A stretch of 21,622 nt of DNA. Origin: CAZOOA01 sp964581355. Its GTDB lineage: Bacteria; Bacillota; Dethiobacteria; DTU022; UBA8154. Location of the stretch: NCBI GenBank assembly GCA_964581355.1, contig CAZOOA010000053.1, positions 1-21,622 on the forward strand. The letters run 5' to 3'. The translations under genes and the position numbers were made by a program. This document shows positions 1 through 8,212 of this stretch, in pieces (within the stretch, counting starts at the first letter, position 1; the number at the start of each line of letters is the position of its first letter). The notes beneath the pieces are model-generated. The model had not been told where the DNA came from and ran no database searches. It was given only the letters and a program-made list of their open reading frames with translations.

Positions 1-90
1 TTTTCTTGAATACGGCGAATAGTAAGACAAGTTATTGTATTTTCTTGGATATACTAACAATGATTAATTATGTAGGAGAAGGATGATTCT

Positions 91-1947
91 ATGAATCAGG
101 AGCTAAACCTGGATGAACTACTATTAAAAGTGCAAAAGCCGGCCCGCTACCTGGGTACGGAAGTGAACTCCATTCACAAAAGGTCTCAGGATGTCGATGT
201 CCAGCTGGCCCTGGCCTTTCCGGATATTTACGAAGTTGCCATGTCCCACCTGGGCTTGAAAATATTGTACGGTGCTGCCAACCGTATTGATAGTGTGCAG
301 GCCCAGAGGGTTTTTGCCCCCGCCGAGGATATGGAAGCGGTGCTCCGGGAAAAAGGGCTGCCCCTTTTCAGCCTGGAAGGCCGCAGGCCCTTCAATCAGT
401 TTGACTTGGTCGGTTTCACCCTGCAGTACGAGTTAAGCTATACGTCAATCTTAAATATGCTTCAACTGGGGCAGGTCCCCCTGTACAGCCAGGACCGGAC
501 TACCCGGGATCCTTTTATCCTGGGTGGCGGTCCCTGCGCTTTCAACCCGGAGCCGCTGGCTCCCTTCTTTGATGCTTTTGTTATTGGGGATGGCGAAGAG
601 GTTTTGGAGGAAATCATTGTCCTTTATCGCCGCTGGAAACAGGAAGGAACGGGTGATCGGCAGGCATTTTTGCGTGATCTGTCCCAACTGCCAGGCCTAT
701 ATATTCCCTCCTTTTATCAGCCTGTTTATTCCGGGGACACCTTTACGGGCTTGGAAAAAATGGAACCTGCAGCTCCGGACAGGATCACCAAGCGCACCGT
801 CCGGGACCTGGACCATACATATTATCCCGATGATTTTATTGTGCCTTTTATCGATGTGGTCCATGACCGGGCGTCTCTGGAGCTTTTCAGGGGCTGTTCC
901 CGGGGCTGCCGTTTCTGCCAGGCCGGGATGATCTACCGTCCTGTCCGGGAACGCTCCTTGCAGAACTTAACCTGCCTGGCTGAGCGGATAATTCAAAACA
1001 CAGGATTTGAAGAAATTTCTTTGGCTTCGTTAAGCAGCAGCGATTATTCTGCCATTACCCCGCTGGTTCAGCAGCTGGAAGAGCGCCTGGGCAAAAAAAT
1101 AATCCGCTTGTCCCTTCCGTCCCTCCGGGCCAACCGCTTTTCTGTCCAGTTGTCGGACCGGCTCCAAAAGGGCAAGGCAGCAGGGGTTACCTTTGCCCCC
1201 GAGGCGGGTTCCCAGCGCCTGAGGAAAGCAATCAACAAACAGATTTCTGAACAGGAGATTATGGAAGCGGCCGGGGAAGCCATCGCTTCAGGGCGAAATC
1301 ATATTAAGCTGTATTTTATGCTGGGCTTGCCCACCGAGGGAGAAGAAGATCTCAAAGAAATCGGCCGGTTGGCCGGAGAGATCCTGGACTTAAGGCGCCA
1401 GGGAAAAGGGCGGGGCATGAGTTTCAAGGTCAGCGTCAGCGTTTCCACCTTTGTCCCCAAGGCCCATTCTCCTTTCCAGTGGGAACCACAGCTGCCCCTG
1501 GCAGAGGTCAAAAACAGGCAGGAGTATCTGCGGCGCATCTTCAAGAAAATTAAAGGGGCCGAGTTGAACTGGCACGGAGCCGAAATGAGTTTCCTGGAGG
1601 CGGTCTTTGCCCGGGGCGACCGTCGCCTGGCACCTGTGCTGGAAAAAGCCCTGGCCGGGGGAGCCCGGATGGATGCCTGGGATGACCGGTTTGATTTTTC
1701 CCTCTGGATGGAAGCGTTTCAGGCGGAGAGCCTGGATCCGGCCCGTTATACGGCCTTTCGTCCCGGGTATGCTCAGCCGCTTCCCTGGGATCACATCAGC
1801 CCGGGCGTTTCCAGGGATTTTTTAATCCGGGAACATCAAAGGGCGCTGCAGGGGCAGGAAACTCCCGATTGCCGCCGGGAGGGATGCTGGGGCTGCGGTT
1901 TGCCGTACTGCCCCACCAGGCAGGTGAAACAAGATGCACCGTTATAG
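91..1947 (+). CDS. TIGR03960-type radical SAM protein
   Basis: Radical SAM enzyme of the large (618 aa) family found upstream of ribonuclease G in many Clostridia; its substrate is not known to me. The N-terminal part (about residues 1-240) resembles the B12-binding-like region of this family. The cluster CxxxCxxC at C269, C273 and C276 (within RGCSRGCRFC) should hold the 4Fe-4S cluster that cleaves S-adenosylmethionine. A second Cys-rich patch lies at the extreme C-terminus (CRREGCWGCGLPYC), a possible extra metal or cluster site. The ATG is preceded by a good ribosome-binding site (AGGAGAAGG, from about position 74). The 3' end overlaps the next gene by 14 nt, so the two are probably translationally coupled. 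Family assignment is from recalled motifs and gene order; the reaction is unknown. Confidence 0.87.
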   Translation: MNQELNLDELLLKVQKPARYLGTEVNSIHKRSQDVDVQLALAFPDIYEVAMSHLGLKILYGAANRIDSVQAQRVFAPAEDMEAVLREKGLPLFSLEGRRPFNQFDLVGFTLQYELSYTSILNMLQLGQVPLYSQDRTTRDPFILGGGPCAFNPEPLAPFFDAFVIGDGEEVLEEIIVLYRRWKQEGTGDRQAFLRDLSQLPGLYIPSFYQPVYSGDTFTGLEKMEPAAPDRITKRTVRDLDHTYYPDDFIVPFIDVVHDRASLELFRGCSRGCRFCQAGMIYRPVRERSLQNLTCLAERIIQNTGFEEISLASLSSSDYSAITPLVQQLEERLGKKIIRLSLPSLRANRFSVQLSDRLQKGKAAGVTFAPEAGSQRLRKAINKQISEQEIMEAAGEAIASGRNHIKLYFMLGLPTEGEEDLKEIGRLAGEILDLRRQGKGRGMSFKVSVSVSTFVPKAHSPFQWEPQLPLAEVKNRQEYLRRIFKKIKGAELNWHGAEMSFLEAVFARGDRRLAPVLEKALAGGARMDAWDDRFDFSLWMEAFQAESLDPARYTAFRPGYAQPLPWDHISPGVSRDFLIREHQRALQGQETPDCRREGCWGCGLPYCPTRQVKQDAPL

Positions 1948-2578
1948 GATATTTTTTGCCAAGCAGGGTGATCTAAAATATATTTCCCACCTGGACCTGC
2001 AGCGGACGGTCATCCGGGCCATGAACCGGGCTGACCTGCCGGTCGCGTACAGCCAGGGCTTCAACCCTCAGCCAAAATTGACCTTTGCTGCCCCCCTGGC
2101 TGTGGGAATTGAGGGAAAAAATGAATTAATGGAACTGGATCTTACAGAGCATTTGCCCCCCGGAGAACTCGGAACTAAACTGCAGAACCAATTTCCGGCA
2201 GGATTGGAAATCAAGTCTGTAGAAGAGATAGATCCAGCAGGTCCTTCCCTGGCTTCCCAGGTGACAGGGGCTGTTTACCGGGTCTTTCTGGCCAAACCGC
2301 TCCATGACCTGGAAAAACGGATCAAAAAGCTGAAAAACCGGTCTTCCATCGTTGTGAGCCGGCCTGGGAAAAAAGGCGAAAAAAAAATAGACCTGAAGCC
2401 CTTTATCCTGGATCTTTCTCTTGGTCAAGGAGAGCAGGGCCAAAATGTTATTACAATGCAGCTGGTCACGGGCAACCAGGGGGGTGCCCGTCCTGGAGAA
2501 ATACTGCAGCAGCTGGGGGTTTCAGAACTGGAACCGCCTCCGTCCATTTACCGGACGGAGCTGCTGCTGGAACAATAA
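1934..2578 (+). CDS. TIGR03936/DUF2344 radical SAM-associated protein
   Basis: 214-aa protein that typically lies directly after the TIGR03960 radical SAM gene and is thought to work with it; in some species the two are fused. The N-terminus (YRIFFAKQGDLKYISHLDL, then SQGFNPQPKLTFA) carries the characteristic DUF2344 signature. It starts inside the preceding gene (14-nt overlap) and is followed 20 nt later by ribonuclease G, so it belongs to the same operon. No signal peptide or membrane segment is visible. The biochemical function is unknown. Nothing looks truncated. Confidence 0.85.
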   Translation: MHRYRIFFAKQGDLKYISHLDLQRTVIRAMNRADLPVAYSQGFNPQPKLTFAAPLAVGIEGKNELMELDLTEHLPPGELGTKLQNQFPAGLEIKSVEEIDPAGPSLASQVTGAVYRVFLAKPLHDLEKRIKKLKNRSSIVVSRPGKKGEKKIDLKPFILDLSLGQGEQGQNVITMQLVTGNQGGARPGEILQQLGVSELEPPPSIYRTELLLEQ

Positions 2579-2598
2579 TTAGATAAAGAGGGAACCTT

Positions 2599-4302
2599 AT
2601 GGAGCAAAAAATAATTGTCAATTATGACCCTAAGGAGACACGGGTGGCGCTGCTGGAAAGCGGCAAGCCGGTGGAGCTTTATGTGGAAAGGCCCCTGCGC
2701 CAGCGGATCGTGGGGAACATTTATAAAGGTGTTGTGGAAAATGTTCTTCCCGGTATGCAGGCGGCATTTGTGGATATCGGGGAAGAACGCAATGCCTTTC
2801 TGTATGTGGATGACATCCCCCAGCAGGATGAAGGCGGCGGCGGGGGAAACCGGCTGCCCATTCAGCGCCTGATTCACGTCGGTGAGAAAGTCATGGTACA
2901 GGTGATGAAAGAGTCTTTTGGCAGTAAGGGAGCCCGTCTTACAGGGCACATTACCCTGCCCGGGCGCTACCTGGTATTGATGCCGGGTCATAACTATGTG
3001 GGCGTCTCCCGGCGGATCAAGTGTCAGGAAGAGCGGGAAAGGTTGAAAAAAACCGTGGAAGAGATCAGGCCTCCAGATGCCGGGATCATTGTCCGCACGG
3101 CGGCAGAAGGGGCCGATGAAGAAAGCTTGGCAAATGATATCCAGTTTTTAACCGGGTTGTGGGAGAAGACCAGAACATCGTTTCAGCGGGAAAAGTCCAC
3201 GGCGCTGCTTTACCAGGACGTAGCCCTGATTTACCGCATTGTCCGGGACTTGTTTAACGACAACATCAACCGCTTTATTATCGATAACAAGCAGGAATTT
3301 AACAAAGTCATGGAAATCCTGGGCTACCTTTCTCCCCACTTGAAAGGCCGGGTTGAATATTACCGGGAAAAAGAGCCGGTTTTTGAACGTTTTCATATCG
3401 AAGAAGAGATTGAACGCTCTTTAAACCGCATGGTCTGGTTGAAAAGCGGTGGTTACCTGGTTTTTGATCAGACCGAGGCTCTTACGGTCATCGATGTGAA
3501 CACCGGCAAATTTATCGGGAAAAATAACCTGGAGCAGACTATTTTTAAAACCAACATGGAAGCCACGGAAGAGGTGGCCCGCCAGATCCGCCTGCGGGAT
3601 ATCGGCGGGATCATTATCGTCGATTTTATCGATATGAACTCGGAAGAGCACAAGCAGCAGGTGCTGGAAAAGCTGCGGGAAAATATGAGCCGGGATCGGA
3701 CCAAGAGCCAGGTGCTGGGGATCACCCACCTGGGACTGGTGGAAATTGCCCGCAAGAAAGTAAGGCAGGGCATCTCCGCTATCATGCAGCAGCCCTGTTC
3801 CTACTGCCAGGGGAAAGGCAGGGTCCTCTCCCCGGAGGCAGTCAGCGGGAAGGTGGAACGGGAACTGAAACGGATCCTCCAGCGCGAAGAGGTGGAAGCG
3901 GTCCTGGTGGAGACCAACAGCGAAGTAGCTGCGCTGCTGATCGGCAGCGGCGGGCTCTACTTAAAGAAATTGGAGTCGGAAACCGGCAAGAGCATTTTTA
4001 TCCGTGGTTCCGATAACCTGCATGTGGAACAGTACAAGATGCTCATGTCCGGGAGCCTGCAGGAAGTGGAAAGACACGCCCTGCCCGTGGAGGAGGGCGC
4101 GATCTACAGGGTGAAGGTGGAAGATCCCCACACTTCCAACCCCGACCACGGAATTGCCCGACTGCACGGCTATATAATCGATATTGAAGGAGCCGGGGAA
4201 CTGGTGGGGGATGAAGTGCAGGTCTTGATCAAGGAGACGACCCGGACGTTTGCCCGGGCCGTTATTTGGGAACTGGACCCGGAAAAGGAGGATAAAATAT
4301 GA
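2599..4302 (+). CDS. rng: ribonuclease G/E family endoribonuclease
   Basis: Single-strand-specific endoribonuclease of the RNase E/G family (567 aa, close to RNase G length, so without the long C-terminal scaffold of E. coli RNase E). An S1-like RNA-binding region covers about residues 36-130 (GNIYKGVVENVLPGMQAAFVD). The catalytic aspartates are visible: D299 in VIDVNTGKFIG and D342 in IIIVDFIDM, matching D303 and D346 of E. coli RNase E. The zinc-link CxxC is at C400/C403 (CSYCQGKG). In Clostridia this gene commonly sits just upstream of rplU, as here. Its stop overlaps the ATG of the next gene by 4 nt, indicating coupling. RNA processing and decay in the cytoplasm is the family role. Confidence 0.95.
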   Translation: MEQKIIVNYDPKETRVALLESGKPVELYVERPLRQRIVGNIYKGVVENVLPGMQAAFVDIGEERNAFLYVDDIPQQDEGGGGGNRLPIQRLIHVGEKVMVQVMKESFGSKGARLTGHITLPGRYLVLMPGHNYVGVSRRIKCQEERERLKKTVEEIRPPDAGIIVRTAAEGADEESLANDIQFLTGLWEKTRTSFQREKSTALLYQDVALIYRIVRDLFNDNINRFIIDNKQEFNKVMEILGYLSPHLKGRVEYYREKEPVFERFHIEEEIERSLNRMVWLKSGGYLVFDQTEALTVIDVNTGKFIGKNNLEQTIFKTNMEATEEVARQIRLRDIGGIIIVDFIDMNSEEHKQQVLEKLRENMSRDRTKSQVLGITHLGLVEIARKKVRQGISAIMQQPCSYCQGKGRVLSPEAVSGKVERELKRILQREEVEAVLVETNSEVAALLIGSGGLYLKKLESETGKSIFIRGSDNLHVEQYKMLMSGSLQEVERHALPVEEGAIYRVKVEDPHTSNPDHGIARLHGYIIDIEGAGELVGDEVQVLIKETTRTFARAVIWELDPEKEDKI

Positions 4303-4763
4303 CCAACCTGTACAACAGCTTTCGCTATTGTCGTGTCAATGACCTGGGGGACGGGACCTGGCAGGCTACAAGTGCAATCAACGACACCTTTCACGAGATC
4401 AATGTCACAGTGACCATCCAGCGCCGGGAAGGGTACGGATTAACCGAGACCGGGGGGTACGTGATCGAAAACGTGGAAGGGGAAATGGTCCGGATCCCCC
4501 ATGCCCTGTGCCTGGAAACCACCTCTCTGCTGGAAGAGCTCCATGGCCTGGTGCTGGACCCGCCGGTGCGCAAAAACATCATGGAGCGGGTTGCCGGGGA
4601 ACTGGGGTGCCGCCAGCTGGCTGATCTGGTTGTGGAGTGTGTCCGGGGTTTTATCCAGGCGGAGTTTCAGTACCGGGGCCGGGAAATCGAGGATCCGGTG
4701 GAAAGGCGCAAAGAATTTAAGCAAGAGATCGGTGGGACATGTTATCTGTACTCAAAAATATAA
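4299..4763 (+). CDS. DUF2889-like protein of unknown function
   Basis: 154-aa soluble protein that begins with an ATG overlapping the ribonuclease G stop by 4 nt; that overlap and the clean codon phase support it as a real gene. The pattern DTFHEINVTVTI, then a predicted beta-rich segment with RIPHALCLE, then GCRQLADLVVEC near the C-terminus resembles DUF2889, where a similar His/Cys arrangement (GCtHL) recurs. The resemblance is from memory and not certain. No transmembrane or signal sequence. It is the last gene of the radical SAM-rng transcription unit, since a separate promoter for rplU begins 90 nt downstream. No function is proposed. Confidence 0.6.
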   Translation: MTNLYNSFRYCRVNDLGDGTWQATSAINDTFHEINVTVTIQRREGYGLTETGGYVIENVEGEMVRIPHALCLETTSLLEELHGLVLDPPVRKNIMERVAGELGCRQLADLVVECVRGFIQAEFQYRGREIEDPVERRKEFKQEIGGTCYLYSKI

Positions 4764-4852
4764 GGTTTCCATTTCTCCTTTGGGAGCGCCAACAGCAGGC
4801 GGCACATCTGACCGGGCGTTATGGCGAGGCGATGTGGCGATCTGATCCTCAA

Positions 4853-4881
4853 TTGACATTCGCCCCCCTTTGTGCTAAAAT
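4853..4881 (+). promoter_or_regulatory. sigma-A promoter of rplU operon
   Basis: Perfect -35 TTGACA (4853-4858) and -10 TAAAAT (4876-4881) with a 17-bp spacer, plus an extended -10 TG at 4873-4874. Transcription should start near 4888, leaving a leader of about 100 nt before rplU. It lies just after the stop of the upstream gene and fits the separate high-level expression expected of ribosomal protein genes. Confidence 0.88.
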
Positions 4882-4887
4882 AGCGAA

Positions 4888-4988
4888 GCATCCTCCACCG
4901 CACGGGTGGGGTTTTAACGGTTTTACACTTTCAACAAGAGTAAAACGGCCCTGGCCCGGCGAGTATAGTACAGATTGAGAGGGATTTT
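4888..4988 (+). ncRNA. L21 leader-type autoregulatory RNA element
   Basis: The region between promoter and rplU folds into two clear hairpins: 4893-4899 with 4905-4911 (CCACC/GGTGG core, extended by wobble and C-G pairs) and GTTTTAC (4920-4926) with GTAAAAC (4940-4946). Firmicutes rplU genes carry a conserved two-hairpin L21 leader thought to bind L21 for feedback control (Rfam L21_leader). Position, size and hairpin arrangement agree. I did not run a covariance model, so the identity is inferred. Confidence 0.65.
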
Positions 4989-4990
4989 TT

Positions 4991-5311
4991 ATGTATGCCA
5001 TTGTTGAAACAGGCGGAAAACAGTACCGCATGTCTGAAGGGGAAGTTTACAGGTTGGAAAAATTAGAGGGTGAAGTTGGTTCAGAGGTGGTTTTTGACCG
5101 CATTCTGGCTGTTTCCGAAAATGAGGAAACAGAGGTGGGGGCGCCTTACCTGGATAACGCTCAGGTGAAAGCCCGTGTCTTATCTCACGGGAAAAACAAA
5201 AAAATTGTCGTTTTCAAGTACAAACCCAAGAAAAATTACCGCAGGAAAAAAGGACACCGTCAGCCTTATACCCAGGTCGTGGTAGAAAAAATCGAGCACG
5301 GAAGCAAGTAA
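4991..5311 (+). CDS. rplU: 50S ribosomal protein L21
   Basis: 106-aa L21 of full length, a 23S rRNA-binding protein of the large subunit. The N-terminus MYAIVETGGKQYRM and the C-terminal YKPKKNYRRKKGHRQ block are classic L21 signatures. The ATG follows a GAGAGGGA ribosome-binding site. It is first gene of rplU-prp-rpmA, the standard Firmicutes order, and the next gene starts directly after its stop. Expression is probably controlled by the leader upstream. Confidence 0.98.
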   Translation: MYAIVETGGKQYRMSEGEVYRLEKLEGEVGSEVVFDRILAVSENEETEVGAPYLDNAQVKARVLSHGKNKKIVVFKYKPKKNYRRKKGHRQPYTQVVVEKIEHGSK

Positions 5312-5656
5312 ATGGTCCGGGTTTATGTGATCCGGAACCCCGGTGGTGCCCCAGTTTCAGTAGAAATTAGCGGCCACTCCAATTTTGCCCCTCACGGCAG
5401 CGACATTGTCTGTGCAGCAGTATCCATGTTGACCCAGACGATTATTTTCGCCATCGAAGACCTGCTGCAAATGGATTCCGGGGCTGTGGTGGAAGAGGGG
5501 TACGTGCAGCTAACACTGCCTTCCAACGTGGAACCAAATAGAAAAGAAAAATTGCTGCTTTTGGTGGAAACCCTGCTCTTGGGCTTAAAAGAAACGAAAA
5601 ATGCTTATCCTGATTTTATTCAGTATAGCGAAGAAAGAAAACCGGGAGAAAAGTGA
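5312..5656 (+). CDS. prp: ribosomal-processing cysteine protease Prp
   Basis: 114-aa cysteine protease (YsxB family) that removes the short N-terminal extension of L27 in Firmicutes. The catalytic dyad is visible as H22 in GHSNFAPHG and C34 in SDIVCAAVS, the spacing typical of Prp. It starts immediately after the rplU stop with no intergenic base, and lies between the genes for L21 and its substrate L27, as in Bacillus and Staphylococcus. The L27 encoded here has the cleavable N-terminus, which supports a working protease. Confidence 0.95.
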   Translation: MVRVYVIRNPGGAPVSVEISGHSNFAPHGSDIVCAAVSMLTQTIIFAIEDLLQMDSGAVVEEGYVQLTLPSNVEPNRKEKLLLLVETLLLGLKETKNAYPDFIQYSEERKPGEK

Positions 5657-5680
5657 TTAACCCCGGGAATTCTGAAAAAG

Positions 5681-5721
5681 GGAGGTGAAGGCCTGTTATC
5701 CTAAAACGGGCCGGTACAATG
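5681..5721 (+). promoter_or_regulatory. distant ribosome-binding site plus spacer hairpin for rpmA
   Basis: A strong ribosome-binding site GGAGGTGA (5681-5688) lies 30 nt before the rpmA ATG (5719), too far for normal initiation. Between them is an 8-bp hairpin: GGCC-T-GTT (5690-5697), a 7-nt loop and AAC-G-GGCC (5705-5712). Folding it leaves about 7 nt between site and start. An in-frame TGA at 5686 and no canonical start in between rule out a longer L27. Confidence 0.6.
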
Positions 5722-6000
5722 CGTAAACTGAACTTACAACTTTTTGCTCACAAGAAAGGCGTAGGCAGTTCTCGTAACGGACGGGACAGCAACGCCAAAA
5801 GGTTAGGCGTCAAGCGATATGAAGGTCAGCAGGTATCTGCAGGCAGCATTCTGGTGCGCCAGCGGGGAACCCGGATTCATCCCGGGCTCAATGTAGGTAT
5901 GGGCAAAGATGATACCCTCTTTGCCAAGGCAGACGGGACTGTTGTCTTCGAACGGATGGGTAAAACCAAAAAGCGGGTAAGCGTTACCCCTGTCAGCTAA
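5719..6000 (+). CDS. rpmA: 50S ribosomal protein L27 with Prp-cleaved N-terminus
   Basis: 93-aa L27, whose N-terminal tail reaches the peptidyl-transferase centre. The start MRKLNLQLFAHKKG carries the Firmicutes-specific extension; Prp is known to cut after the Phe (residue 9), exposing AHKKG as the mature N-terminus. The remainder (GRDSNAKRLGVKRYEGQ, GSILVRQRGTRIHPG) is textbook L27. Translation initiation is odd: the ribosome-binding site is about 30 nt upstream with a hairpin between. A strong terminator follows at once, ending the operon. Confidence 0.98.
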   Translation: MRKLNLQLFAHKKGVGSSRNGRDSNAKRLGVKRYEGQQVSAGSILVRQRGTRIHPGLNVGMGKDDTLFAKADGTVVFERMGKTKKRVSVTPVS

Positions 6001-6002
6001 AG

Positions 6003-6030
6003 AAAGGCCCGGTGAACCGGGCTTTTTTTT
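6003..6030 (+). terminator. Rho-independent terminator after rpmA
   Basis: GCCCGG (6007-6012), loop TGAA, CCGGGC (6017-6022), followed by eight T; the stem can be lengthened by flanking A-T and G-T pairs. It separates the ribosomal-protein operon from obg. Confidence 0.92.
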
Positions 6031-6089
6031 CGGGTGTGGTTCAAGTTGGAACTGCTGTTTGGCTTACTTCGTGGAAAAGGATGATTGCC

Positions 6090-7397
6090 TTGTTTGTGGA
6101 CCAGGTTAAAATATTCGTGAAAGGTGGCAAAGGCGGCGACGGCGTTGTCTCTTTTCGCAGGGAAAAATATGTCCCCCACGGCGGCCCTGACGGCGGGAAC
6201 GGCGGCAGTGGCGGAGATGTGGTCCTGGTGGCAACGGAGCAAAAAAGTACCCTCATCGATATCAGCTACAGGCCGCATCTCCATGCTCCCAGCGGTTCCA
6301 ATGGCAGCGGGAAAAAAAAGCATGGGAAAAATGCGTCCCCATTGGAAATCCAGGTCCCCGTTGGGACGGAAATCAAGGATGAAAACGGAACATCCCTTGC
6401 GGACCTGGACCGTCCGGGGATGAAAGCTCTAGTTGCCCGGGGTGGCAAGGGCGGCCGGGGAAATGCCCACTTTGCCACTTCCCGGCGCCGCATCCCGGAC
6501 TTTGCTGAAAAAGGGATGCCCGGAGAGGAGAGAACCCTGGTATTGGAATTAAAACTGCTGGCCGACGTGGGCCTGGTGGGATTCCCCAATGCCGGTAAGT
6601 CCACCCTGCTGTCCCGTGTCTCTTCAGCCCGCCCCAAAGTTGCCAGCTTTCCTTTCACTACCCTGGCCCCACAACTGGGTGTGGTCTCACTGGGCGAGGG
6701 GCGTTCTTTTGTCCTGGCCGATCTTCCTGGAATTATTGAAGACGCTCACAAGGGGGCCGGGTTGGGCCACCAGTTTTTACGGCATATTGAGCGAACCCGG
6801 GTGCTGATTTTTTTTCTGGATATGGCCTCTACGGAAGGAAGGGACCCATACGACGATTACATAACCCTGCGCAGGGAACTAAAAGCATACCGTCCGGAAC
6901 TTCTTTCCAGGCCGAACTTGATTGCAGCTAACAAGATGGACCTGCCTGCGGCCCAGGAAAACATAGAGTTATTTTTAGCCCGTTTGGACAATGGCGAAGC
7001 GGTCTTCTCCATTTCCGGCGCTACTGGAGAGGGCGTGGATCAGCTGCTTAACGAGACCTACCTTCACCTGGAAAAATTACGAGTCCTGGAAGAAGAAACA
7101 GGGAAAGAGCTGCAGGAACTTGAAGAAATTATCTACCTGGAGCCATTACAACTTCCCCGGGAGTTAACCATTGAGAAGACTACGGAAAAAGAAGGCCCTG
7201 TTTTTATTGTCAGCGGGGACGAGGTCGAAAGCCTGGTCCAAAAGACCAATTTTGACAGTCCCGGGAGCACAGCTCGTTTCCAGGAGGTCATCCGTAAGCT
7301 GAAAGTAGAAGAAGAGCTGGTAAAAAAAGGCATCAAGGAAGGGGATACGGTCCGAATCGGGAACCTGGAATTTACGTACTATCCTGACCAGCTTTAA
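6090..7397 (+). CDS. obgE: Obg family GTPase
   Basis: Essential GTPase involved in 50S subunit assembly and, in spore formers, stress and sporulation signalling. The Gly-rich Obg fold is at the N-terminus (FVDQVKIFVKGGKGGDGVVS), then the G domain: G1 GFPNAGKST (about 164-172), G3 DLPGIIED, G4 NKMD; the C-terminal OCT domain (VFIVSGDEVESLVQKTNFD) is present. Family proteins begin MFVDQV, so the TTG at 6090 (LFVDQV), about 9 nt after AAGG, is preferred over the in-frame ATG at 6081 or any longer form. Length is then 435 aa. It lies downstream of the rpmA terminator and I see no convincing promoter. Confidence 0.95.
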   Translation: MFVDQVKIFVKGGKGGDGVVSFRREKYVPHGGPDGGNGGSGGDVVLVATEQKSTLIDISYRPHLHAPSGSNGSGKKKHGKNASPLEIQVPVGTEIKDENGTSLADLDRPGMKALVARGGKGGRGNAHFATSRRRIPDFAEKGMPGEERTLVLELKLLADVGLVGFPNAGKSTLLSRVSSARPKVASFPFTTLAPQLGVVSLGEGRSFVLADLPGIIEDAHKGAGLGHQFLRHIERTRVLIFFLDMASTEGRDPYDDYITLRRELKAYRPELLSRPNLIAANKMDLPAAQENIELFLARLDNGEAVFSISGATGEGVDQLLNETYLHLEKLRVLEEETGKELQELEEIIYLEPLQLPRELTIEKTTEKEGPVFIVSGDEVESLVQKTNFDSPGSTARFQEVIRKLKVEEELVKKGIKEGDTVRIGNLEFTYYPDQL

Positions 7398-7409
7398 TGA
7401 GTAAACCGT

Positions 7410-7440
7410 CTGCCTGGAAAACGGGAGGTTAACCAGGCAG
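7410..7440 (+). repeat. inverted repeat after obg
   Basis: Perfect 8-bp inverted repeat CTGCCTGG (7410-7417) / CCAGGCAG (7433-7440) with a 15-nt loop, in the 167-nt gap between obg and nadD. No T-run follows, so it is not a classical terminator; it could be an mRNA stabiliser or processing site. Confidence 0.5.
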
Positions 7441-7564
7441 AAAATGCGGCGCCCCCCTTTGCAACAATCTGGATTTGTGATTTCATGGTTTAGCGTCTTA
7501 TGGTTGAGAGTTGCAGGTTTGTCTTTTTTTTTCAAGGATCATTTTTTCAAGGAAGCGGGAAACA

Positions 7565-8212
7565 ATGAGTTTTTTACTGCCTAAAAAAGGGCGCGACTCC
7601 ACTCCAACGATTGGTATCATGGGCGGCACGTTTGATCCCGTTCACATGGGCCACCTGTTTACGGCTGAAGAGGCCAGGCAGCAGTTCCACCTGGACCATG
7701 TTATTTTTCTGCCCTCGGGTATTCCCCCCCACAAGGGAAAAGAGAAAGTGTCATTGGCGGAACACCGCTACTTGATGACCATGCTGGCGGTGGTGGACAA
7801 CCCTTACTTTACCGTTTCCCGCCTGGAAATCGACTGTCCCGAACCGTCTTATACGATCGATACGGTCCGGCGTTTCCTGGATATTTATGACCATAATATA
7901 AACCTCTATTTCATCACCGGTGCCGATGCCATCCTGGATATTACCACCTGGAAGGATTACCGTGAACTGCTGCAAGCCTGTCCTTTTATTGCCGCTTCCA
8001 GGCCTGGCTATTCCTTTGGCAAACTGAAAGTTATCCTGGGTCCTGCTTTCCCGGAAGTGATCAAGCGGGTCCACCTGCTGGAGATTCCGGCTATGGCCAT
8101 ATCCTCAACATTTATCCGCAAAAGAGTTGCCTCGGGGCAGACGATCAAATACCTCACATCAGAAGCTGTGGAACAGTATATTTATAAAAACAACCTGTAC
8201 AAGAAACTCTAG
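7565..8212 (+). CDS. nadD: nicotinate-nucleotide adenylyltransferase
   Basis: Transfers AMP from ATP to nicotinate mononucleotide to give deamido-NAD, a core step of NAD synthesis. The nucleotidyltransferase motif GTFDPVHMGH is at residues 21-30 and the second motif SSTFIRKR near the C-terminus; ITGADAILDITTW is also family-typical. The ATG at 7565 follows an AAGGAAG site and gives 215 aa; an upstream in-frame TTG would add 18 residues with no ribosome-binding site. In Firmicutes nadD follows obg and precedes yqeK; here an RRM gene is inserted before yqeK. Confidence 0.95.
   Translation: MSFLLPKKGRDSTPTIGIMGGTFDPVHMGHLFTAEEARQQFHLDHVIFLPSGIPPHKGKEKVSLAEHRYLMTMLAVVDNPYFTVSRLEIDCPEPSYTIDTVRRFLDIYDHNINLYFITGADAILDITTWKDYRELLQACPFIAASRPGYSFGKLKVILGPAFPEVIKRVHLLEIPAMAISSTFIRKRVASGQTIKYLTSEAVEQYIYKNNLYKKL

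Noticed and set aside
50..55. TATACT as a -10 element for the first gene
   Set aside because: No acceptable -35 upstream; the gene may be transcribed from a promoter outside the window.
4739..4978. 79-codon frame across the rplU promoter and leader
   Set aside because: It runs through the -35/-10 elements and hairpins and has no protein-like features.
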